Positions 1 to 13,509 of a stretch of 64,000 nucleotides of DNA are shown here, piece after piece. Source of the stretch: Icerya purchasi (taxonomy: Eukaryota; Arthropoda; Insecta; Hemiptera; Monophlebidae); assembly GCA_039619475.1 (NCBI GenBank), contig CM077115.1:539680315-539744314 (forward strand), written 5' to 3'. The position numbers and the translations under genes are program-made. The notes under the pieces are model-generated. The model was not told the DNA's origin. It searched no databases and was given only the letters and a program-made list of their open reading frames with translations. The number at the start of each line of letters is the position of its first letter. Position 1 is the stretch's first letter.

Positions 1-374
1 TTGCTTTTATGTTCCATATACGAAGTCTTTCCTTTTCTGCAGTGCCTGTCAATTCTTCGATCTTTTGTAGAAAGCTGTTCCTGGATTTTAATCTTGTTTC
101 AGTCAGTCCTTTATATTCATATAACGGGTGTCGGTTGTCGTTGGCTACTTTAAACCTTTCACTTTTTTGCAGCTACCTCTCGTCGAATTTCTTGAGGGGC
201 GATACCATTAAGTTCGTAAAGTTTTGATAGAGGAGTTGGTCTCAGACATCCAATTATCAGCCTGCATGTTTCGTTAGTGTACAATAACTTTTTGACTTTT
301 TTCTTTTTTACAAATGTTTTAAAGTAGATTTTTATATTCCTTCTCTCAAGACTGTGAACAACTGGTACACGCAC
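1..374 (-). mobile_element. LINE reverse transcriptase C-terminal fragment
   Basis: Read on the minus strand, 374 to about 180 encodes ETCRLIIGCLRPTP, then LYELNGIAPQEIRRE. This is the thumb-side region that follows the polymerase core in jockey-like non-LTR retrotransposons, where a G.L+.TP motif precedes L..LAGI.PP..RR. At about 165-170 a one-base slip in an A-run shifts the frame, and the reading resumes as VANDNRHPLYEYKG and continues open to the left edge. The catalytic core would lie to the right and is absent, so the copy is 5' truncated, as is usual for LINEs. Its 3' end lies outside the window. I see a decayed copy and not a host gene; the clade assignment is inference. Confidence 0.72.
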
Positions 375-380
375 TGTTGC

Positions 381-1566
381 AAATATCCCTTTAAAGATTT
401 TAACCGTGACAATCGTGCGAGTTAAGTATACTACGTTTCAAAGTCGCATATACCGAGACTTAGGGAATCGAGTAACAACAATCGTGATTAGTTTAAATCA
501 TTCGTGTCTGTATTTAGTGACGTAACAAGTAATTAGATAGTGTCATTAATCATTTCCGGAGCTTTTCTCGCTAGCCCTAATTTTTACAGTCTCAGTGGCA
601 TGTATGCGTACGTTTATTTATTGTCATTGTTCTGCGAATGCGCAGTTAAACACGCAAAAAAAGTTTAATTTTTGATATAAAAATTTCAAACATTAATCAT
701 TGCAACCGTGGATAACTAGGATTGAATTCAATAAAAGGCTATCGGTTTAAAAGTTTTTGTAATGACGTCTTCGCATGGAACGGTTTTAGATTTTGAGGTT
801 TATCTAGTTGATTCCGCGACAATAATCAATCCTGAATTCAATCTTAAATCCGGTATTGTTCTCAGATTAAGAAGAACATTTCTTTTGAAAAAAGTGTATA
901 TTCTTCGACACAGATCTTTCAATTTAATTCCTCTTTTATTGAAATATAAAATTAGAAGCAAATGAAACTATTCCGACTAACAGAATAAAACGAGACCAAA
1001 CACGATGAATTCTTCAAAAATATGAAAAGCCGTAAAGAAAAATGCTTTCACATAAAATAAAATTTTACTATAGCAATAAAGCTTTAGTGGCATCGACATG
1101 TTTTCGTACATATGTACCACCCGTCATGAATATTTAAAGCATCGGTTCGAAATAATAATAATAAAAAAAAAAACATATATGTGTACGCGAATCCAACAAG
1201 GTTCCTTACTTTGTCGATGCATACTAGACAAAATTTCTGATCGATTGAAACCTCACGGAGCCTTCTAAGTACAAAACTCGCCGAGATATTTGCGTTTGAA
1301 GTTGAAATTTGAAAAAAAACATACTTTTGAGAAAAACGAATTTAAAGCTTTGCATAGCAACTAGGCGACAGGCGAAGCGCATTCAGGTTTTTGGCAATAG
1401 AACACGAACGCAAGGTCGGATCACATTGCGAGTTGCGACATAGAGCAGTGTTCACTCTATCAGAAACGCTAAACATCCCAAAATCAACATTTTTGACCTA
1501 ACATCCGAAAAATCGCTGTATCTCCGTAAATCATTTCGACATAGTGGGACCTTGTTAGATTCACGT
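381..1566. other. Non-coding stretch, no gene recognised
   Basis: AT-rich sequence with stop codons in all frames. A slightly more GC-rich patch around 400-660 contains a short palindrome-like stretch, GCGAATGCGCAG. No coding potential, RNA gene or clear element end was recognised. Confidence 0.5.

Positions 1567-1638
<72 letters not shown>
1567..1638. repeat. (CA)n(TA)n compound microsatellite
   Basis: About 11 CA units run straight into about 25 TA units. It directly abuts the piggyBac-like coding remnant on its right. Confidence 0.95.
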
Positions 1639-1641
<3 letters not shown>

Positions 1642-2095
1642 TTTAGAGATGTTCCTTGCCACATTATAATTCCGCAATGTAAAAAGAACATGGAAGCTGC
1701 TATTGACCAATTCAATCAACGGATAGAATTACTTCAGAACACATGGTTCAAAACAAAAAAGCGGACATGGAAGAGAATTAAATACACTTTCTTGATATTG
1801 TTGTAGTAAATGCGTGGATGCAGTACGAAAGAAAACACAGAAAGTAATAATGTTCCCCGAAAGAATATTAAAGATTTATCGCAGTTTCGGCTTAACACAC
1901 TGCCGAGTCATTAATACCCGCATCAAAAACTCGGGAGGTTATTAGTGACAGGTGATGATGAAAGTAATGATAAATCTCTCAATAGATCAAAATATTACAA
2001 TCCGTCAAGCAAATTGCCATGCACAGATAAACGTACGGCGGACTTAACCATTTCCCGGTTGCAGAAAATATTTCAGCACCTAGAAAATGCAGATT
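1639..2095 (+). mobile_element. piggyBac-like transposase remnant
   Basis: Plus-strand reading gives RDVPCHIIIPQCKKNMEAAI, then QLIEL-like and TWFKTKKRTWK, then (in the +1 frame) FLDIVVVNAWMQYER. This order, VPCP.II..YN.HMGGVD followed by a basic KKW segment and then LD..VVNAW.LY, is characteristic of the C-terminal part of the piggyBac catalytic domain. Further downstream an open stretch around 1945-2095 (GDDESND, then NRSKYYNPSS) is in a third frame and may be the end of the same protein. Several frameshifts are needed, and the glycines and aspartate of the MGGVD motif are lost (MEAAI), so it cannot be functional. The N-terminal half and the TTAA-flanked ends were not found. Confidence 0.6.
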
Positions 2096-3804
2096 AGAAA
2101 GTTACAAAAGTTGAAGTGAAATCAGTTTCGCCAAATGTAAAAAAATTATTTATGTACGTTTAAGAATAAAAACTGTTTTATAACATTTCGTAGTAAATGA
2201 TAATCTTTAAAATGACTTTCAATTTACGTATTCTTGGAATATATATGTTTTAAAAATTCGGTTACAATTTAATGTCAATTTTTATTTTCTATTGAAATAT
2301 AGCTCATTATGCAGTAATTACTTTTAAAAAGTGTAAATAACTTGAAAAACGTTTTTATAGTTTAATTGCAGCTCACATTCATGTAATTTTCTGAAAATCT
2401 GTAAACGAAATTTTAAACTAAACTCTCTTTAAGCGAAGACAAGAACAAATTCTCTTGCTTAAAAAAGGTTAAATCGAACGTGTAGCAGCAGATCTATTGT
2501 TTTCCGATTATGTGTTTTTATTTTATTCTCTTATCAGGGAAACAAAAAAATATCTCATGAAAACTAGCTGCTGTGTGTCGAGTAAAAATAAATGGTAAAT
2601 GAACATCATTAAAACATTTCGACCTAAACGTTTATATACAGCAATTAAAATAATTCAGTGATAATTTCAACGTGCCAAATAATCTAAATACAAAACCCGA
2701 TGTAACGGTATTTACTGAAATGTTATGATTGCTAAACTAGTAGCAGATAAAACATTAAACTTGGTTGATTTGTACGGTGTCTGGTACAAGAACGAACCGT
2801 GGATCAAAACGAGTATTTAACATAAACCATATATATATATATAGTATATAGTATATACATATATTCAAAAAATATGTTAAACCACATTCCCCGGTAAAAT
2901 CAGTTCACCCAACACTGTATAGGTGTCAATATGCAGTGCATAAATTATTATGATACAATGTGTTCGTAGATTTATTTTTGTTAACAATTTGAGTATTCTA
3001 TGATGTGTAATACATTTTCGTTTATATTAAATGCCGCGGTGTGTTTGTAAATCGTTTTAGGAATTTAAAAGAAAGGCAATACAACGAAGAGTTCAAATTA
3101 TCAGGCAGTGCGCGATACAGCGGAAAGAAATATGACTATAAATCATTCGCTGATAATTTTATATGCGGATATTGTGATACCGTCGCATACGGCTATGTAA
3201 AGTTATATTACACTTTCAGTGAGTGTAACGATGGCAATAGAAACGAAATTATCCGGCAAAAGCGAAACTAAACTAACAACATCACGTTTCTGTTTCTATC
3301 TGATTCGTTTGCCATAGTAATGCGTAGTTCGAATCGTATGTTCGTTCCATGATTCCTGTGTCAATATAAAATACATTAGAACATTCTGCAGGCGCATCAA
3401 TGTCTAATTCAATGCAGTACTTCCGTAAATCAAAATACAAACGTCAATCCAACACTTTCGATACATCACCACAGTATATAGCAATATCGCGATGTCTATT
3501 AATTCGAAATTATTTATTGAGGAATTTTTGTTTACAATTCTTTAAAATATAAATGAAACAGTCAACTTCCTTGGAATAAAACAGTACGTAAATACAATAT
3601 TCTTCATCGATAATAAAGAAAAAAAAAATGCAAACATTTCTTTTTAAATACATGTGTAAACATTACGTAAAAAAGAGCATATACGAAAATAACGAGAGTG
3701 TGTAAGTACTGTTGCCGTCAGTAGTATCACTAACAAAAACTAACACAAGTAGGACGATATTAAAAATACATTTCAACCCTTTGTATGTATGCATGTTAAT
3801 CAAG

Positions 3805-3835
<31 letters not shown>

Positions 3836-4123
3836 ATAGACGAAGTACAACGTTGGCTATTATTTGGTAGTTAAGAGATTAAAAAAAAAAAACTGAAAAC
3901 ACTGAAAATTTGTTAATAAAATATTCTAAAATTAAATATATACATGAAACATGCAAAATAATATTCCGTTTACCTTCACCCCTTAAGCCAATTCAGTATA
4001 TACACGGTATAATTTATTGTGAGGCTTTAGAATTTTTCTACACGTTCACCGAATTTCAAAAGCGGATCATTAAATTCTGATTAAACGGATTTTCCGATCT
4101 TATAGGTGAAATAATATAAACCT

Positions 4124-4157
<34 letters not shown>

Positions 4158-4159
4158 TA

Positions 4160-4212
<53 letters not shown>

Positions 4213-5777
4213 TTTTTGAGGCGAATTTGTCGAAAATTATTTGTTGGAAAAAAAAACCATAATTGCATTACAATCCCTTACTTAAAAAAAATATAAATAT
4301 GCGATTACACAAAATTAAAAAAATTAAAAAATATATTTTAAACGTAATCCAACGCAGCGGTTCCTGCATTTCAAACTAAACAACGCTTGTAATGTGTATT
4401 TCCCCATTTTAGAATTATTAAATACTTTAATTTGTATGTATTACGTTACTTTAACATATTGTACGCGTGACATGTAAAGAACGCATGAGCAGTTTATATT
4501 CAGAATAGACTGCAAATTAAAAAAATAAAATTAAAAGGCTTATTTTCCCCCCGGGAAAATCTATATTTCATTGTATATATCATTTCAGATCGTAACAAAA
4601 AATAAGTTTATAAAATTCTTTAACAATTGTCTCGTGTTTTTGCAAAGCGTGCAATCAAATGTTACGTTAATTTACAACGGAACAAAAAGTACGTGCAATA
4701 TATGATTTGTGATTAGGTTAGATTTTAGAAACGTGCTGAAACTGCTAAAGCACATACACGCATACATACAAACGTGTTTTGTTTTCAATACCTTCCTGAG
4801 AATTTTTTTATTTATATATATACATATATATATTTTAATATAATACTGCAACTTATATTTAATTTTAATAGAGGGGTAACACGTTCCCTATATATATATA
4901 TATATATAGTTTACAAATAGAAAAATATACATAATTAAATTTACTCAATGAAAGTATTTCTAATCCAACGACTAGAAGAACTGTAACAGAAGTATCACTG
5001 TATACAAGTATACAAAATTAAGTGTAAAAATAAAAATATCTTTATAAAGAATAGCAAACGTAAATTACGATGAAATTTTCTCACACGAAAAATGGCTTTA
5101 TTATATTTATTACTAAACAGGAAAAATAACGAATTTCTAATTCAACTCTTCGTAAAAAGGATACAAAATTTTCACGCATTAACGTACTATGCTTGTTCTG
5201 GATAATGTTAAATTTTTCTTTTTCATATTGATAACTAACATAAATATGATGAAATCATTCATTTCGTGTCCGGGAACAAAGAAGCAGATACACAACGATG
5301 AGTTAATTTTTTCATCGCAATTGGCGTTTGCTCTTTTTTATAATACATATATATATATATATATACACTAGAAAAATATCGATAATAATAATTAATAAAT
5401 AACAGAATGGAAGGCAATCTGGGAGGTAAAAAAACATATAAAGTATGGAAAAGTTTATACGTACAAATAAAATTATAAGTTAAAAAAAATGGAATGGAAG
5501 CAATATAAGGTAGAGTCAATGGCACCAACTTAAAAGCAGCTAAAATTTAATGCACTAGATATAATAAGGATAAAAAGTTCGTCATAAAATTTCGCGTAAT
5601 TTAAAAATAGAAATTAACGGTATTTTTTGGAGAACATTTTTTCAGTATGTACACATGGATTATGAAAGAAAAATTATTCAATATTAATCGAGAATATCAG
5701 AAACAACGTTTATAGTAAAAACGCATTGAAATAATAGCAGGAAAAAAAACAACAAAATAAATGAAGGCTATTGCGCT
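2096..5777. other. 3' flank of the ANKRD11/12-like gene, no other gene seen
   Basis: AT-rich non-coding sequence with many short A or T runs, several short (TA)n arrays and the (AAT)/(ATT) block at 4125-4210. It lies downstream of the minus-strand stop at 5833, so part may be 3' untranslated region. Short open frames (3041-3271, 5259-5528) show no family signature. Confidence 0.5.
4125..4210. repeat. (AAT)n / (ATT)n inverted microsatellite pair
   Basis: About ten AAT units are followed after roughly ten bases by about fifteen ATT units. The two arrays are complementary, so the block can fold into a long AT-only hairpin. Confidence 0.9.
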
Positions 5778-5783
5778 TTTTAT
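5778..5783 (-). promoter_or_regulatory. Candidate polyadenylation signal AATAAA
   Basis: TTTATT on the plus strand gives AATAAA on the minus strand, about 50 bases after the ANKRD11/12-like stop codon. Such hexamers are frequent in AT-rich DNA, and other copies (for example near 5106) could be the one used. Confidence 0.3.
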
Positions 5784-5832
5784 TTTCTACAGCAAGGGTC
5801 TTTCATTATGTATTTTGTTTTTTTTTTTTAAT

Positions 5833-6006
5833 TTAAAGGAAATTAAAAAAGTCGTCACAACTAACCATTGGCACAAACGTATCGTTAACTTGTCCGATAA
5901 CTTGACTGTTATATGATCCATAAGAGCACATCTGCAATGACCAGACTAACTTTTGACGAGCCTGTAAACCGATTGCTTCATTTCGATGACGTAGCAACAT
6001 TTCCTC
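5833..6006 (-). CDS. ANKRD11/12: ANKRD11/12-like protein, terminal coding exon
   Basis: This exon encodes the last 57 residues plus the TAA stop of the ANKRD11/12-like protein. The acceptor is TTAG before GAGGAAATG at 6006, phase 0, matching the phase-0 donor of the previous exon. It starts EEMLLRHRNEAIGLQARQKL, a charged helix corresponding to the Met-Leu-rich segment after the DVDDK motif of vertebrate ANKRD11 and ANKRD12, and ends FVPMVSCDDFFNFL, corresponding to the family's extreme C-terminus with FYVPMV..NDDF. Seeing this end motif directly before a stop is strong evidence that the annotation ends at the true terminus. In vertebrates this tail belongs to a C-terminal repression and stability-control region; the same role here is inferred. 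A candidate AATAAA lies about 50 bases downstream. Confidence 0.9.
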   Translation of the reverse strand, partial: EEMLLRHRNEAIGLQARQKLVWSLQMCSYGSYNSQVIGQVNDTFVPMVSCDDFFNFL

Positions 6007-8839
6007 CTAACGATGGATGCATGAAGAAATAAAAATTAATAAAAAACAACGAAAAAAAAAGTTGTTATGTATAAACTCAATTAATTAACTTTTACATAAA
6101 TATTCGACATCTTAAATGAAAAAAAATTATTTCATTTCCACTTAGGTAAGCATCCAAAAAAAAAAAATAAATAGTAATAATTTTTGCCGAAACGTTGTAT
6201 AGAACGATCAGACCTCTGGTCAAATATAATCAGGGCGATGTTCGGTATTTAATGGCGACAAGCAAAAAGTGATTAAAAACGAAATAATCCTTAATAATGA
6301 TCATACGGACGATAATGGTAAGCATCCATAGCATCGTGTGCACATAAACATCGATGCACACTGACGTATAGATTTGCATTTGTGTATAACGATTAAAAAT
6401 CAAAAACATCTGCAATATCAGTCTTCGCATAGTCGTCGCCATTGCTTATAGAATATTTTGTCACCTATATTAGAGTTCCGTGCGAATGTGGTTAGAAGGT
6501 TCAAACTGGAATAAACAAAACTCTTTTATACTGAGGCTCTTTTTATAATAATTATGAACTTCATGAATGCACTATCGTCAAAATTGTTTTAATATAAAGC
6601 AAGGAAAAAGAGGAAAAACAACAAATAAACTCGATATTATACTTTCTGAAGAAATCGTATGCAAAATATATCCGAATGACAACCGAATATGTAGTATAAA
6701 TTGATCGTTAGTGAAGGGGAAAAGAAAGTGTTAGTCCGAACACACGGAGTATGATAGTGCACTAAGAGAATTAAAAGACAAAGAAAACAATGAGAGATGT
6801 ATATGCACACGTTACAATAAATCAGGATTTTTTTTTTTTTTTTTTTGATGCGCAGACAAGAACATATGTGTTATTAAAAAATGTACAAAAAATAACAGAG
6901 ACGAATTCAAAAAGAACTATCCAGTCACAAAAAAACAGGAACGAAACGTTAAATGTAAAGAGAACAGCTCTTGGTAAAAGCTTGTTTTCCTTTTTTTCGC
7001 TTATTAATATTCCGGTTTAATGAAAAATTACAAAAGTTGAATCTAAAATCAAACTTCATAGAATAAAACTTAATAAATAATTAGGCGAAGATCAATTTGA
7101 TTAAAAAAAACCAAAAAAAAAACCAAAAAAAAACACTATTATTCCGAGAATACACCCCTCTAGCTTTATTACTTCGTATAGGGAACAAGGAAAATTGATA
7201 ACGTCAAGCAATCCGTATAATCGGTACTTTGTCTTTTTATACAAGAATGACGTTGTCATTTTTTTTTCTTTCTTCTTAGGGATGCTAACCAAGAACAATG
7301 TGACTTATTATCCAAGAATTAGGAAGAAGCAAAAGGATTAAATTTTAAATATGGGAAAATGGAAGAAATTAACTCTGCTAAAGCTGGAAAAACATATCTG
7401 AAGGAACGAAAAGGAAAGTATGTAGGAAGCACAACAAAGAGTATGGGGCAACTTAAGATGTAAGAACTTAGAATGGAGAAGAGAGCGCTTCTGTGCACAA
7501 GAAGAGAACATTCAAAGAAAACGCGATCCGTATCGCTGAAGGATGAAAAAGACAATGTGAAAAAAAAAACAACAACAATAGAAAAAACGAAAAAGAGACG
7601 AAGGAAGGCAACTATGATTGAATTAAATTTCAGAAAAAAAAATTAACCGCTATTTCTAAATTAAAACTTTCCACGAAATTACTAGAACAAAATATAACAA
7701 TCGCGTACAGAAATATATACAAGTTCGTATCACTTCTGCTAATCATCTTGTGTAAATAGCAAAACTCATATTGACCAATTCCCCATCACATCATTCGTTT
7801 TAACTTTCAAATTAACTGCCATTTTTAAAGTATATAGTAAAATATATTTCGAAACAAATTGTTTACAATAATACAACCCGTTAGAAATATAAATCCGACA
7901 CCGCAAACATATACGTTATACAAAACGCATACACTTAATAACATCACAAAACAATTTTTCCGACTGATATATTATATTTATCATTATTATTTCACATATC
8001 CGAACTTTCCGTCATTCAAACGGAAGTCTTTATCATACTAGATCAATTTTAAGCACACTACGATTAAGACATTATTTTAACGATTAACAAAAAAAGTAAA
8101 AAGACAACTTTTATCCGCGCCACAACTTTTATTTACTTTCTACGTTTTTTTCAACTCCCCTTTCCAAATTTTATTTATTTCATTCTTTCAATGCTTTACT
8201 ATGTGATCAAATATTAAAGGTAACACAAAGGAGTTATTCGACATCTCCTTTTACGGAAAAATTCAGTTTAACGATAGCTTGTTTAGCAACAGGAGGAAAA
8301 CTAATAAACCATCTAAAATAATTAAAAACAAACAAACAAACGTCGCCAAGTGTAATAATGAAATTTAGACAAATGAAATAGAATTTATCATTAATAATTC
8401 GAAGAAACATAACAAATGCTGGTCTCGCCTTTTTATAAGCGAATAATGCTCCTCAGACTTCAGATATACAACCTTTGCCCGGAAAACGCTTAACCTTGTG
8501 TTTAATCACTAGGAAGCAAAAATTTTCGCATAGTAGAAAATGCAAAAGTAATTCCGTTTTAAAGTATTTGTAGTAGAAATTAACAGTTTTTATTATTCCG
8601 CGATACCCCGACGTGAAATTATTTCGACGCTACAATATCTTAATATTTACACTGTAACATTTAAAATTTCCGGATGGCATCAGTTACAATTTTCAAATTC
8701 CACTAGTAATATAATTATTAGTAAATTAACTTTAAACAACTGTAACTTATTAATTAATATTCGTGTATAAGCATTTATTTTCTTTTCTTTATAGGGAATT
8801 TTACCGATCGTCAACGGTGTTGTAATTAATGCATAATAC
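6007..8839 (-). other. Intron between the last two ANKRD11/12-like exons
   Basis: About 2.8 kb, starting GTATTA on the minus strand and ending TTAG. It contains a purine-rich stretch at 7320-7620 and AT-rich low-complexity sequence; no nested gene was recognised. Confidence 0.8.
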
Positions 8840-9094
8840 CTTGATTTTTTCCCACTTGTCGTCAACATCTTGTAACCAAGAAATAAAGATACGACCGTTG
8901 TAACGGGAACGAGCATTTCGCTCTTTTTCTTGTTGCTGCGTCGTCGGCAGTAACCGGTAAACGTCCTCATCTTTTAACAATGTGCATACTGAAAACGGCA
9001 ATGCCTGATTGGCCAAAGCGCGAGCTGCGCGTCCATGAACGCGTAAAATTTCTTGTTCAACGCTTAGAACCAACTTTTCCTTTTCCACTAGATG
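8840..9094 (-). CDS. ANKRD11/12: ANKRD11/12-like protein, conserved core exon
   Basis: This is the most diagnostic exon of the gene, with 85 codons in phase 0 at both ends. It begins HLVEKEKLVLSVEQEIL, continues RVHGRAARALANQ, PFSVCTLLKD, and ends SRYNGRIFISWLQDVDDKWE. The series EKL..S.EQEILRVH.RAAR..ANQ...PFS.C followed by R+N.R.FISWLQDVDDK is the signature of the C-terminal domain of ANKRD11 and ANKRD12, chromatin co-regulators that recruit deacetylases to nuclear receptors in vertebrates. The acceptor is taken as AAATAG before CATCTAG, not the TAG seven bases later, because only the first keeps phase 0 and restores the family residues HL before EKEKL. The donor is AAG|GTATTA. The remaining open frame past 8840 is intron. 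Confidence 0.92.
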
Positions 9095-10484
9095 CTATTT
9101 AAATCAAACCAACAACAACTATTACACAGCGATATTTTAACGAATTTTTACAATAAACATTATGTGTCGCCGTTACATATTTACAGTTAACTCCTCCTCG
9201 TCAAATTAAGCTAATCCCAGGTAACTATTTTAACGGCACCGAGAAAATAAAATGTGTCATGTTTAACAATCGAAAATTTTTTTCTTCTTCTATTTTTCTA
9301 ATCAAACTTTTATTTATTTACATTTTTCACTGTCTCTAAGTGTTTTCAAGAGATGTAAATTTTTTCTATCCGAGAATATTTCAACTCATCTATGGTAATT
9401 AACTATATCGAAAAAAGTTTGAAGAGGACAAAAAAGAGAACAACATTAAAATTTAAATAAAAAGTATTACTTGAACATTTCATTTTACCCTTTTTTTTTT
9501 TTTTTTTTTTTTTTCTATCGATATTTTTCCATTCTCTTAATTTAAAACAAATTTCTCAACTATTTCGAGACTCGAATATTAGAACTAAATATGAATTCTT
9601 TTCAATTTACAAATCGAACTTAACGAACAGAGAAGTAAATATTTCTCACATTCTTCAAAAAATTAAGTAAAAAACACGTAGCATCTCAAAATTCTGCATT
9701 CATCCGATATACCAAGACGTTTTCTTTTTGATCTGAACTATTCTGCCGGTATTGTTCAAAAATTCTTGAAAACGAGCAACTCACTGTGTTATTCTTTTCT
9801 ATATTCCGTACCTTATTCCCGAAAAGACAGTTTTGATATGTGCTGTTGCGTTGGATTCTCAGTTATTTTGAACTAACTAACCTACTTTCATTTAAGAAAG
9901 ATATTTAAGTTTTTTTCTTTTCAACTGTTTTCAATGTTGTTACAGGCTTTCGAGTTATGGCTTAATAAAACACACCTATAAACCCGACACCACAATGTGA
10001 AGAAGTCCATAACAATATTAAAAATATTCAAAATAAGAAAAAACTTAAATATAGCTAAACATTATTATATAAATAAATACATAATCAGAACCTTCGAACA
10101 ATTAAACACTGTGAGTAACACAAATCCTCCTCCCCCCCTTTTTTTTTTCTAATAAAATTCTAACATTATTTACAATTCGTAAATTATACGCAAATTTTGC
10201 CCGTTTAACGTTCCTCACACCAACCCCCTTATCATCATCCGCGTTTCATTATTTCATCATCAGTAGGTTTTACGTTTTTTGTTAATATATATATATATAT
10301 ATATATTTTTTTTTTTTTTATAGATTGTAGTTTACGAATAGTTTTTTTCTCATTTTACAGTTCATTCCTATTAATCAACTCTATCATTAAAATTTTTAAT
10401 TGTATTTTTCGTTTTTTTTTTTTTCTTTTCTTTTTAGATTAGTGTGATTTAGATTCTTTACTAATGTTATTTTTAAGTTAATTT

Positions 10485-10640
10485 AGGTTTTCTCAGATTC
10501 CACCGATATAAACTAAATTTATTTTTATTAATACTCGTATATTGCTCTTTTCATGGGGCATTTCTAGAAACGTTTCTAGAATATTCATTTATATTCAATT
10601 TAAATGTTTATTATTCTGTTTATAATTTTATTTCCAATTT
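10485..10640 (+). repeat. Dispersed repeat with hammerhead-like core, copy 1
   Basis: Aligns by eye along its whole length with 24290-24475, from the CAGATTCCACCGATATAAAC end through TTTCTAGAAACGTTTCTAGA to CTGTTTATAATTTTATT. The core CTGAAGATGG part is altered in this copy. Confidence 0.65.
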
Positions 10641-11253
10641 TTATTTTTAAAAGACAAGACACAGCTTGTTTTTTTTTTTTTTTGTCTTTTTACTTCTTTC
10701 ATCGTATATATATTTTTAATCAGTACCATATATATCCATCCTAAATTTGTTTCCGATATTCAAATCTTCTCTTTCCCTACATTTTTTTTACTATGCCTAT
10801 CACTTCTTTGTTTATTTGAATTTCTTTATGTACTCTTTTCTACTCTTCACTTTATTTGTCTTTTACATGCATTCTCTTTCGAAACAACTGTACAACTTTA
10901 TCATCAGTTATCCAGGATTTCTACATTCCTCCGTTTTCAATATTTTCATCAGCAGACTCTATTATTGCTATTGTTTAATTTATTTCATTCGCCGTTAATG
11001 ACATTTAGAAAATTATGGTTTGTTCTCATTTTTATGATCTATCCCTAAGTTACCTTCATTTAAGCTGAATTTGTGCATAGAACTTTTCTGTTTTAATAAT
11101 TTTACGTTTCGTATTTTTTTCCGTCCTTTTTTTCCTTTTAACCATTAGTAGAGTGTATTGTTGTTACACCGTCAACTGGCGAATATTTACAACACAGTTT
11201 TTTGCCGATTATTAACTCTAATATATAGTTTATTTGATATTTCACATCCCCCC

Positions 11254-11255
<2 letters not shown>

Positions 11256-11292
<37 letters not shown>
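11256..11292. repeat. (TA)n microsatellite
   Basis: About 18 TA units, preceded by a run of nine C residues. Confidence 0.95.
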
Positions 11293-11297
<5 letters not shown>

Positions 11298-12093
11298 CAT
11301 AAATGCACATGTGTGCAACTTTCATTTGCAATTTTTAAACTAAACATATTATATCACGAAGTTATACTTCTTGGCAAATTCGATCGCTCTTTTCCTTTCT
11401 TTTGTTTACGTTGACTTGGTCTCAGTCTTTTATTACGTTGCCCCATGTTCTATTTTGGCATTCACGCTTCCTATCATGTATATAAAACATGATAGAGTGT
11501 TTTACATGTTTAAACAATAACTAAAATTCATCTGTACCAATAATGAAAATATAAACACCTATAAAATTTCTCGTGTTAACATTTTATTAGCACGTTTACT
11601 CTCACACAGCACAGCCTACAAAAAGTAAAAGTAAAATAATTCCCGAAAATTTTTATTAACTTCAAAAATTTTCGCTCATTCAATTTTTCAAAAATAATGC
11701 TTTTTTTTTTTTTTTTTTTTTAACAATACTTCGTGAAGTTGAATTGAGAATCTCTTAGGACAAAATTGATCGTTAAAGGCAAATCATAATTTGAATGCAC
11801 TTCATACTAAAGGGCACCCCGGGTATACATATAACTTATGGTTTACGTCAAAAACAGAATTTTCGATAAAATCGGTAGTAAATTAAGAAATTACATTTAT
11901 CTGTTAATGCATTTTTTCGACTAGTGTTGTAATAGAGACTCGCAACTAAATAGTGATATTTTTATAATTAACAACAATCATACTGAATAATACTGATCAT
12001 AAATGCAAGAGTTAATTACATTTATAATAATTTTATAAATTTTTTAATTTTACCATGTCTACGTATTAATTTAAAGTATTGCTTAGCCAAAAA

Positions 12094-12096
<3 letters not shown>

Positions 12097-12127
<31 letters not shown>
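12097..12127. repeat. (TA)n microsatellite
   Basis: About 15 uninterrupted TA units. Confidence 0.95.
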
Positions 12128-12129
<2 letters not shown>

Positions 12130-13509
12130 CACAATTACTATTATTGCGTCGTCCTTTTCTATGTATCACCGCCGTTCAGCAGAAAAATAACAGTCGAGAA
12201 AAACTCTCCGTGCAAATAATTTCAATGAATACCTACCGGATGATATCTCACGCAAAAGTATTCAGCATCGTGATGCTCAATAAAAAAGGATTTACTATCT
12301 TCATTACAGAATCTAGTTCTACCGCGAATTACGTTTACGTCACACGGAAAAAATCGCAATGCTATCGTGAATCAACCGCACAACACATATAATTAAATTA
12401 GACTGTTCACATTTGTGTGACTTTGTTGTATTATCGTGAAAATTTTTAGATACAGAACAGAGCTACAACAGATTCACTAAAAGTTGATTTTTCATTGTTT
12501 TAAATGGTATAAGCGCGACTGTGAAGTTGCAACAGATGAAATGTTTTATTTACATTTTTCCGTATAAGCGGTGTATTTTTGTGTACGATGTGATCATTAC
12601 GCAACTGTATTGCCGGATTATTCGTATTTTTATTTTATTTCTCACCCACTACGTTTGTCATGTATACAAGTTTATTGCTGCAGTTAAAATTTCTGATCTC
12701 GATCTAATACAAATTATAACGCTCGCATAATAAACCGGTTTCAAAAATACGCTCAGACACATAAACTCTGAGTTATTGTAAAAATAAACGAAACAATAAT
12801 GATTCGCTAGACAAAAACAAAAAAGGAAAATAAAGTAGTGTCGCGAATACTAATAAAAATTCTCCACGACATAATCGCACAGCGTATTATTATTATTATT
12901 ATCATCAATTGTTCTCAAAACGAAAATAAACCTCAACAGTAATATCGTTAAAGAAATCCGTCAAACATTTTAATCTAATTAAAATCAACTGCAGCAATTT
13001 TGGCACGATGATATATGGCCTCCTATTGTAAACTTTAATGATGATATATGCGACAAGCTTAAGTCTTTCCCTCTTTCTTTATATATTTATTCACCGAAAT
13101 CGGAAGACTCCGTGGTCATATTTTGTTGATAACTATTTGTAATTCTTGAAAAATAATCAATTGAAAAAATGAAATTTTAATAAAACAAGGAAATCGATGT
13201 ACACACCACTTTGCAAAAGTAAGCATCAACCGAGAATTATTAGGAAAAATACTAATGAAATTATTCGGCATTCAATAAAGTTTCACACTGAACGGTATAG
13301 CCTGTAAAAAGTAATAAGCGCTACAGGGAGAAATGAAAAATTGTAATTTTTAAAAAAAAAGACGACTTAATTTTTTACGAATTAATTAAAACAAAAAGGC
13401 AAATTTCACTTAAAATTACAGCGACGAACAAAAGCAGTAAAATAAGAAACCGAGCGCACAGAAATTTCATCAACCGGAAACAAATCCGTAGCGCCGCGTT
13501 TGAGATACA

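Noticed and set aside
1452..1806. Two overlapping open frames rich in YI and HT repeats
   Set aside because: The repeats are translations of the (CA)n(TA)n microsatellite; only the part right of 1638 shows family similarity (piggyBac).
4056..4268. Frame with runs of Asn and Leu
   Set aside because: Produced entirely by the AAT/ATT microsatellites.
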